In this document: in pieces, positions 57,500 through 64,000 of the stretch
Numbering within the stretch: the first letter of the stretch is position 1
Layout of the letters: each line of letters begins with the position of its first letter
DNA from: Actinomadura madurae
GTDB lineage: Bacteria > Actinomycetota > Actinomycetes > Streptosporangiales > Streptosporangiaceae
Assembly (NCBI RefSeq): GCF_900115095.1
Contig: NZ_FOVH01000030.1
Span: forward strand, 1-64,000
Direction of reading: 5' to 3'
Length of the DNA stretch: 64,000 bases
Program-made: the position numbers and the translations under genes
Notes under the pieces: generated by a model
The model's input: only the letters and a program-made list of their open reading frames with translations
Databases searched by the model: none
Told to the model about the DNA's origin: nothing

Positions 57500-58521
57500 G
57501 GCGTCATCTCATTTAGATTCGAAGAGGTTGCTTGCGGTCGTGGAGATGGTGGAGCGGCTGGTGCCCGAGGAGTTGTGGGAGCTGTTTCAGCGGGGTGGTG
57601 CCACCTGCTCCGACTCGGCCGCAGGGTGGTGGACGGCGTCGGTATGGCATCGTGAGGTGTTGGCTGCGATCATCTTCGTGGCCACCACCGGTTGTACGTG
57701 GCAGCAGCTGCCGGCGGTGTTCGGGCCGTCGGGTCCTACCGCGCACCGGCGCTTCACCGAGTGGACGGCGGCACGGGTGTGGGCCAAGCTGCACCGGTTG
57801 GTGCTGGACGAGCTGGGTGGGCGCGGGGAGTTGGACTGGTCGCGGTGTGCGATCGACTCGGTCAGCGTCCGTGCCGCGTAAGGGCGAGCTGACGGGTCCG
57901 AGTCCTAATGACGGTGGACCGCCACCCACCGGTTCACCGTAAGGATGGCGTCTGGTCCGAATCAGGAGCATGGACTCCTGTCGACAGGCGGACGCGCCGT
58001 CGGAGCTGCTGGATGGGTGGCGGTTCGCTCATGAGGGTCAGCACGATCGTGGCTGAGCCAGCCGCAGAACCACCTCTCGTCATTCCCGGGTCGTGAACCC
58101 TGAGACAGACCCTGGGGTCTGCAGACGGCTGGGGTCACGAACTACTGATCGGATGGCGAGCCTTTGAGCTCTCTCATTAGGGCGTGGCGTGTCCCTTGCG
58201 TGGCTGTGGGGGCATCGCGCCGCTCCGTTCCCGGCGCGGGCGGCGCCGGCGTCGTCCCGCCAAACTGCGCGGCGACAAGGGCTACGACTGCGCCGACCTG
58301 CGGCGGTGGCTGCGTGGGCGGGGCATCACGCCGCGCACCGCGGGCCGTCCTCGAACGAGTCTCGCGGCGTCGTTGGGTGGTGGAACGCACGGTGTTTGGC
58401 TGAGTGGCTGGCGCTGGCTGCACCCCCCCGGGCTATGAACGCAACGCCGAGCACCTTCTGGACTTCGTCGGCATGCCGCCGCCCTCGTCTGTCCCGTCTA
58501 CTCGCCAAATGAGATGTCGTC
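57500..58521 (+). mobile_element. IS427-like (IS5 family) element, transposase disrupted
   Basis: Terminal inverted repeats of 15 bp with two mismatches (57500-57514 and 58507-58521, core CATCTCATTT) are flanked by TA on both sides, the target preference of the IS427 group. The transposase N-terminal half is open (LVPEELWELFQRG, GCTWQQLPAVFG, LDWSRCAIDSVSVRAA) to a TAA at 57879-57881; the C-terminal part (KLRGDKGYDCADLRRWL, VVERTVF) lies in other frames. At about 1,020 bp it is longer than usual for the group, suggesting internal insertion. Confidence 0.8.
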
Positions 58522-59306
58522 TAGGGAGTGGCGTCCTCTTGGCTCGCGAGTTCGGCTCTGATTCTCGTCAGGCTTCGGATGGCTCGGGTGAGAGGGGCCA
58601 GGTCCGGTGGCTGGTCGGCTTCGCGGTCGACGTAGGCGGAGCAGCGAAGCACCCATGCGCGGATCACGTCTTCGATGTGGGTCTGGGACCTGCGTGTGCG
58701 GGCCAGAGTCAGGTGGCGTTTCTCTTCGGCTACCTGGTGCGCCAGGATCTCGTCCGCTTGCAAGGCATGGATGTCGGCCAGCGTGTAGCGGCTGAGCCGG
58801 TCGATCGGCAGGTCACGCTCAATGGCGATCCGGTCGAAGATCCTTCGGGGCCATCCGAGGATCATGACCGCCCCGGCGGCGTCGACGGTGTCGGTCAGCG
58901 GTCCCTTCCTCGCCCGGACGACCTGCCGGACGGAGTCGGGGTCGAGACGGTCCAGGTCGCGGAGCAGGTAGACGGGGAAACCGCGGAAGCTGCTGATGAC
59001 GTCGAGGTCGCCCTGAGCCACCAGGACCTCGATGTCCCGGCGCTCCACGTCGAGGCCCACCCGTGCGGCCAGCCTGGCCGCGGCCCGTCCGGAACCGACC
59101 GGCGGCTCGGTGCCGAATCTCGCGAGGACCTCCTCGACGCGTTCGCGGGCCTGGTCGGCGAGGCCGGCGGACCAGCGTTCACCGGCGAGGTCGGGGCCGG
59201 GCAGGATTTCGTGCTCCAGGCCACAGCGAAGCTGCCAGCGGGTGAGGCCGAGGTGGGCGGCGAACTGGTGCGCGCCGTAGTTGACGCGAGCGATCGGTTC
59301 AGGCAT
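58521..59306 (-). CDS. Helix-turn-helix-like protein of unknown function
   Basis: The 261-residue protein begins MPEPIARVNYGAHQFAAHLG with a helix-turn-helix-like HLGLTRWQLRCGLEHEILP, then repeated winged-helix-like segments (LAARVGLDVERRDIEVLVAQ, RDLPIDRLSRYTLADIHAL). Similar proteins are common in actinobacterial genomes and integrative elements. GAAAGG precedes the ATG at 59306 by seven bases. The TAG stop is formed exactly at the IS427-like boundary, so the original C terminus may be shortened. Confidence 0.65.
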   Translation of the reverse strand: MPEPIARVNYGAHQFAAHLGLTRWQLRCGLEHEILPGPDLAGERWSAGLADQARERVEEVLARFGTEPPVGSGRAAARLAARVGLDVERRDIEVLVAQGDLDVISSFRGFPVYLLRDLDRLDPDSVRQVVRARKGPLTDTVDAAGAVMILGWPRRIFDRIAIERDLPIDRLSRYTLADIHALQADEILAHQVAEEKRHLTLARTRRSQTHIEDVIRAWVLRCSAYVDREADQPPDLAPLTRAIRSLTRIRAELASQEDATP

Positions 59307-59483
59307 TGCCGTGCCTTTCTGGCCGCGATGAAACGTTGGTGTCCTCAGCGTCGCGGACGGCCCCCTCCCGCAGCACCAGAACGCAATTCTGTGGAAAACT
59401 TCGGGGCATTTTCCGGGCTTTTGCGGATCATTCGGGCAGACATTGTGGACTGGGGATACCCGGCGGCGTGCGAAGCTGGGGGC

Positions 59484-60422
59484 ATGAGCGCGGTACATCG
59501 ATTGGGGCTAGGGCTTGCAGCACTGGGGCGGCCCGCCTACATCAACGTGGGCAGGCTTCAGGAGCTGCCGCCTGGACGCACCGTGGAGGAGATGCGCGAG
59601 GCGACCTGGAACGTTCTCGACGCCGCGTATGCGGCAGGTGTCCACTGGGTCGACGCGGCGCGGTCCTATGGCAGGGCGGAGGAGTTCCTGGGAGGCTGGC
59701 TCACCGCGCGTGACCCTGCAGAGGTGACCGTGTCCAGCAAGTGGGGATACGCCTACGTCGGTGGATGGAAGACCGACGCATCGGTGCACGAGGTCAAAGA
59801 GCACACCCTCGGCCGTTACCGCGCCCAGTACGCGGAGACGCGTGACTTGCTCGGTGAACACCTGTCCGTGTATCAGGTGCATTCGCTGACCCACGAAAGT
59901 CCTCTGTTCCAGGACGTCGCCCTGCAGGAGGCTATGGCGGAATTGACCGCCGAAGGCGTGCGTGTCGGCTTCTCGACGTCCGGACCGAAGCAGGCGGAAA
60001 CCATCCGCCGGGCCTTGGCGCTGGAAGTGTCCGGGCAGAGGCTGTTCAGCACCGTCCAATCGACGTGGAACATTCTGGAGACGTCCGCTGAGGACGCATT
60101 GCGGGAAGCCCACGACGCGGGCCTGCATGTGCTGCTCAAGGAAGTACTGGCCAACGGCAGGCTCGCCGTGGAACCGCCGGTGGAGGTGCGGGAGCTCGCG
60201 TCCAAGAAGGACGTGCGGCCAGATGCCCTGGCTTTGGCTGCGGCGCTGAGCCGTCCCTGGGCCGGGACCGTCCTCATCGGCGCGGTCAGCCCCGCACAGT
60301 TGGAGGCCAATCTGGCTGCCACGGACGTGTCGCTCGACGGCGGCGATCCGGAGTTGTTGGACGGGTTGAACGTCCCACCGAACCGCTACTGGGCGGAAAG
60401 GGGTGAGCTTCCCTGGACGTGA
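59484..60422 (+). CDS. Aldo/keto reductase-family protein
   Basis: The 312-residue TIM-barrel oxidoreductase has the AKR active-site features WVDAARSYGRAEEFLGGWL (Asp, Tyr) and SSKWGYAYV (Lys), and LLGEHLSVYQVHSL (His). The cofactor is expected to be NADPH. GGGGGC precedes the ATG at 59484. The substrate is not indicated by neighbours. Confidence 0.88.
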   Translation: MSAVHRLGLGLAALGRPAYINVGRLQELPPGRTVEEMREATWNVLDAAYAAGVHWVDAARSYGRAEEFLGGWLTARDPAEVTVSSKWGYAYVGGWKTDASVHEVKEHTLGRYRAQYAETRDLLGEHLSVYQVHSLTHESPLFQDVALQEAMAELTAEGVRVGFSTSGPKQAETIRRALALEVSGQRLFSTVQSTWNILETSAEDALREAHDAGLHVLLKEVLANGRLAVEPPVEVRELASKKDVRPDALALAAALSRPWAGTVLIGAVSPAQLEANLAATDVSLDGGDPELLDGLNVPPNRYWAERGELPWT

Positions 60423-60487
60423 GGGCCGACGAGCACCCGTGCCATGGCACGATTGAGCCCGCCCACCATGATCGGATAGTCGTGCCC

Positions 60488-61390
60488 ATGCAGTCAGAAC
60501 CGCCCCGGAAGATCGGCCCGTACCACGTGGTCGCCCGGCTCGGGTCCGGCGGGATGGGGGAGGTCTTCCTCGGCGCGTCGCCCAGCAGGCGGCTGGTCGC
60601 CGTGAAGGTCATCCGCCCGGAACTGCTGGACGATCCGAGATGGCGGGAACGGTTCCGCCGGGAGGTGACCTCCGCGCGGTCGGTCAGCGGCTTCTACACG
60701 GCGCCCGTCGTCGACGCGGACCCGGATGCGGACCAGCCGTGGCTGGCGACGCAGTACATCCGCGGCGTGAGTCTCTCCAAGGTCGTCCGGGAGAAGGGGC
60801 CGCTCCGGGAGCAGGCCGCCTGCCGGCTGGGGGCCGGGCTGGCGGAGGCGCTGATCGCCATTCACGGGGCGGGGATCGTCCACCGTGACCTGAAACCGTC
60901 GAACGTCCTCCTCGCCTCGGACGGGCCGAGGGTCATCGACTTCGGCATCGCACGTCCGCTGGACGCGTTGCCGCTCTCGCGTACCGAGATCCTGGGGACC
61001 CCCGCGTACATGTCACCGGAGCAGGCTCTCGGGGATCCCGTCCATCAGGCGAGCGACGTCTTCTCCCTCGGATCGGCGCTCGTGTTCGCGGCGACCGGTG
61101 CCGCGCCGTTCGGCAGCGATCACAAGGTCCGCGCACGGATCGTCCATGGGGAGCCCGACCTCACCGCGCTGCCCGATCCCATGCGCGGGCTCGTTACCCG
61201 CTGCCTGGTCAAGGACCCTGGGGAACGTCCCACGCCGGAGCAGGTCCTCATCGCCTTGTCCACGTTGCTGGACGCGCACTACGGCGAGGAGTGGCCGCCG
61301 GTCGACGTCGAGGCGCTCATCGACGTCCAGGAGCGCACACTGGTCGAGGTCACGGCCGAGCTACCCACCTTGCGTGAGCCACCCCTATAA
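60488..61390 (+). CDS. Soluble Ser/Thr protein kinase
   Basis: The 300-residue Hanks-type kinase has a Gly loop GSGGMGEVFLG (19-29), Lys40 in VAVKVI, catalytic HRDLKPSNVLL, metal-binding DFGIARPL and GTPAYMSPEQA. Unlike PknB it ends about 25 residues after the kinase domain with no membrane helix or sensor domain. An ATG at 60488 is used; a GTG two codons earlier is possible. Confidence 0.92.
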   Translation: MQSEPPRKIGPYHVVARLGSGGMGEVFLGASPSRRLVAVKVIRPELLDDPRWRERFRREVTSARSVSGFYTAPVVDADPDADQPWLATQYIRGVSLSKVVREKGPLREQAACRLGAGLAEALIAIHGAGIVHRDLKPSNVLLASDGPRVIDFGIARPLDALPLSRTEILGTPAYMSPEQALGDPVHQASDVFSLGSALVFAATGAAPFGSDHKVRARIVHGEPDLTALPDPMRGLVTRCLVKDPGERPTPEQVLIALSTLLDAHYGEEWPPVDVEALIDVQERTLVEVTAELPTLREPPL

Positions 61391-61400
61391 GGACGGATCG

Positions 61401-62063
61401 TTACGGGAGACCCTCGACGAGCGCGTCCCAGAAGGCCGTCTCGTAGGCGTGCAGGAGGCGAGCAGCACGGGCGGCCTCGGCAGGGTCGTCGCCCTTGGCG
61501 AGCCCTTCCTTGATGACCGCGAGGGCTTGTTCCTCGAAGCCGGGTGGTGGCGCAGCGAAGAACTCGAAGAATCCAACGGCGGTGTCCGTGAAACCGTAGC
61601 GGGCACGAAGCGCGGCAGCGATACGAGCACAGAACGCACCCCACTCCTCCAGGTTGGCGAGCATGGCCAGAGCCACCTCGCCGGCCGTCCCAAAGGCGGC
61701 TCTCTGCGCCAGGTAGGCCGGGTATGCCTGCGCGAAGGGCTTCGGCTCGTAGGCGCTGAGATTCTTCTCACTTTCGCCGAGCACCGCCGCGAAGTCCCCC
61801 AGCAGCGTCAGTGCCTGCCCCTCCCCTTGCGCGAGCCCGAGGAAGAGGTCGCCGGCCGGGGAATCGGGAAATCTCGCGGCGAGGAGGGCGAAACTTCGCC
61901 GATCGCTGCTGACGATGCGATACTCCTCGCCCGCCAGCCAGACCAGGCGTTCCTGGGGCAAGTCACCCGTTTCGAGTAGGTCGACGAAGCGGTTCGCGGT
62001 CGCCGCCTCCGCGATCTCCCGGCGGGCGCGCGCGACGAGATCGGCTGCGCTCTGAGCGGTCAT
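61401..62063 (-). CDS. TenA/PqqC-like (haem-oxygenase fold) protein
   Basis: The 220-residue all-helical protein has the segment RLVWLAGEEYRIVSSDRRSF and the C-terminal LHAYETAFWDALVEGL that recall the TENA/THI-4 family. The catalytic Cys of thiaminase II is not evident (FCARI is the only Cys), so a thiaminase role is doubtful. It is convergent with the kinase gene. Confidence 0.6.
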   Translation of the reverse strand: MTAQSAADLVARARREIAEAATANRFVDLLETGDLPQERLVWLAGEEYRIVSSDRRSFALLAARFPDSPAGDLFLGLAQGEGQALTLLGDFAAVLGESEKNLSAYEPKPFAQAYPAYLAQRAAFGTAGEVALAMLANLEEWGAFCARIAAALRARYGFTDTAVGFFEFFAAPPPGFEEQALAVIKEGLAKGDDPAEAARAARLLHAYETAFWDALVEGLP

Positions 62064-62190
62064 GCGTCCACCGGAACACCCCCGCCGCCGTTCCGTCAAC
62101 GCGACAGGCCATGATGAGCGGCCGTGATCACCTGGATACGATGAAGGACGGAACGTCTACGCAGGTGTGGGACGCAGTTGGGAGTGAGCG

Positions 62191-63474
<1,284 letters not shown>

Positions 63475-63630
63475 CCGGGAGATACCGGGACAACGCCTCC
63501 GAGGGAGTGCCGTTCGAGGGACGTTCGTGTGCAGCGGACGGGTCACAGGATCCGTCCGCGCACGATCGCCATCCGTAAGCGGCCGGGTTAGCCTGTCGGC
63601 GAAGCTCCCCAGCGGAAGGCGGCTGCTCCC

Positions 63631-64000
63631 ATGCCCTCCATCGTCGAGCGCAGTCTCGTCAGCTTGGACTTCTGGGCGAAACCACAGGTCGAACGGGACG
63701 AGGTGTTCGCCTCCCTCCGAGCGGCGGAAGGACCGGTCTTCTGTCCCGTGCCGGACCAGCCCGGTTTCTACGCCCTGACCCGCTACGAGGAGGTGGCGGA
63801 GGCGAGCCGGAACCCGCAGGTGTTCAGCTCCGGCCCCACCGCCGTCAGCCTGGTCGACCCGGTGCCGGAGATCGCCGACTTCGCCGGGTCGATGATCAAC
63901 ATCGACGATCCGCGGCACGCCCGGCTCCGCCGGATCGTGTCCCGGTCCTTCACGCCCCGCCTGATCCAGCGGGTCACCGGTGACGTGACCGTCCTCGCCC
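63631..64000 (+). CDS. Cytochrome P450, N-terminal part
   Basis: The first 123 codons encode a bacterial P450: LDFWAKPQVERDEVFASLRA, GFYALTRYEEVAEASRNPQVF and the helix C motif MINIDDPRHARLRRIVSRSF, in which HxRLR contacts the haem propionate. The haem-Cys region lies beyond the window. GCGGAAGGCGG lies upstream of the ATG at 63631. Confidence 0.92.
   Translation, partial: MPSIVERSLVSLDFWAKPQVERDEVFASLRAAEGPVFCPVPDQPGFYALTRYEEVAEASRNPQVFSSGPTAVSLVDPVPEIADFAGSMINIDDPRHARLRRIVSRSFTPRLIQRVTGDVTVLA

Overview
The window is a stretch of high-GC actinomycete chromosome. Gene content (mycothiol-type PIG-L deacetylase, F420-type LLM enzyme, class II DAHP synthase, SpoIIE/STAS/HATPase partner-switching proteins, an HrdD-like sigma factor, siderophore-interacting protein) and the very high GC at third codon positions fit a mycelial actinobacterium of the Streptosporangiales/Thermomonosporaceae kind (Actinomadura-like). 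The genus is an inference; no 16S sequence is inside the window.

Layout. 1-650 is the promoter and leader region of an rRNA operon that reads leftward out of the window. 651-5248 is housekeeping and stress: a shortened Acg-type nitroreductase, an RlmA-type rRNA methyltransferase, thioredoxin and an HrdD-like sigma factor sharing a divergent SigR-type promoter region, then class II DAHP synthase. 5350-13700 is a signalling block: RsbW-like kinase, STAS antagonist and a HATPase-GAF-SpoIIE phosphatase on the minus strand, divergent from a soluble seven-HAMP hybrid histidine kinase and a response regulator. 13787-25439 mixes a TauE/SafE-like membrane protein, gltX, a TIGR03086 enzyme with a divergent AraC regulator, NUDIX, an O-methyltransferase next to an SDR remnant, a secreted HNH nuclease, a HAD protein of the RNA-repair-associated type, a class II glutamine amidotransferase and a PIG-L deacetylase, and a translationally coupled TROVE-vWA (Ro60-like) plus ARPP-2-like pair.

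The Ro60-like pair is divergent from a roughly 1,300-residue STAND/NACHT-like NTPase (26045-29944). This neighbourhood, with a small membrane ORF between the two sides, is the best candidate for an incompletely described conflict or RNA-repair system. 29963-34097 is an acyl-CoA dehydrogenase/aminoglycoside-phosphotransferase-like divergent pair with TetR, VOC and GNAT genes. 34284-42256 is a catabolic island: LLM oxidoreductase, sugar-type ABC importer, SDR, benzoylformate-decarboxylase-like ThDP enzyme and IclR regulator, with a candidate IclR operator in the divergent promoter.

42397-52226 holds cell-envelope, siderophore and DNA-repair-like genes, a decayed acyl-CoA synthetase, a DUF2786 protein and a second glutamine amidotransferase paralogous to the first. 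52227-58521 is a degraded mobile-element zone: an IS5 relic with stops and frameshifts, a lone IS3 orfA, a five-copy tandem repeat of about 134 bp, and an IS427-like element with recognisable 15-bp inverted repeats and a TA target duplication, abutting the stop codon of a helix-turn-helix gene. The right end returns to core genes: aldo/keto reductase, Ser/Thr kinase, TenA-like protein, citrate synthase and the start of a cytochrome P450.
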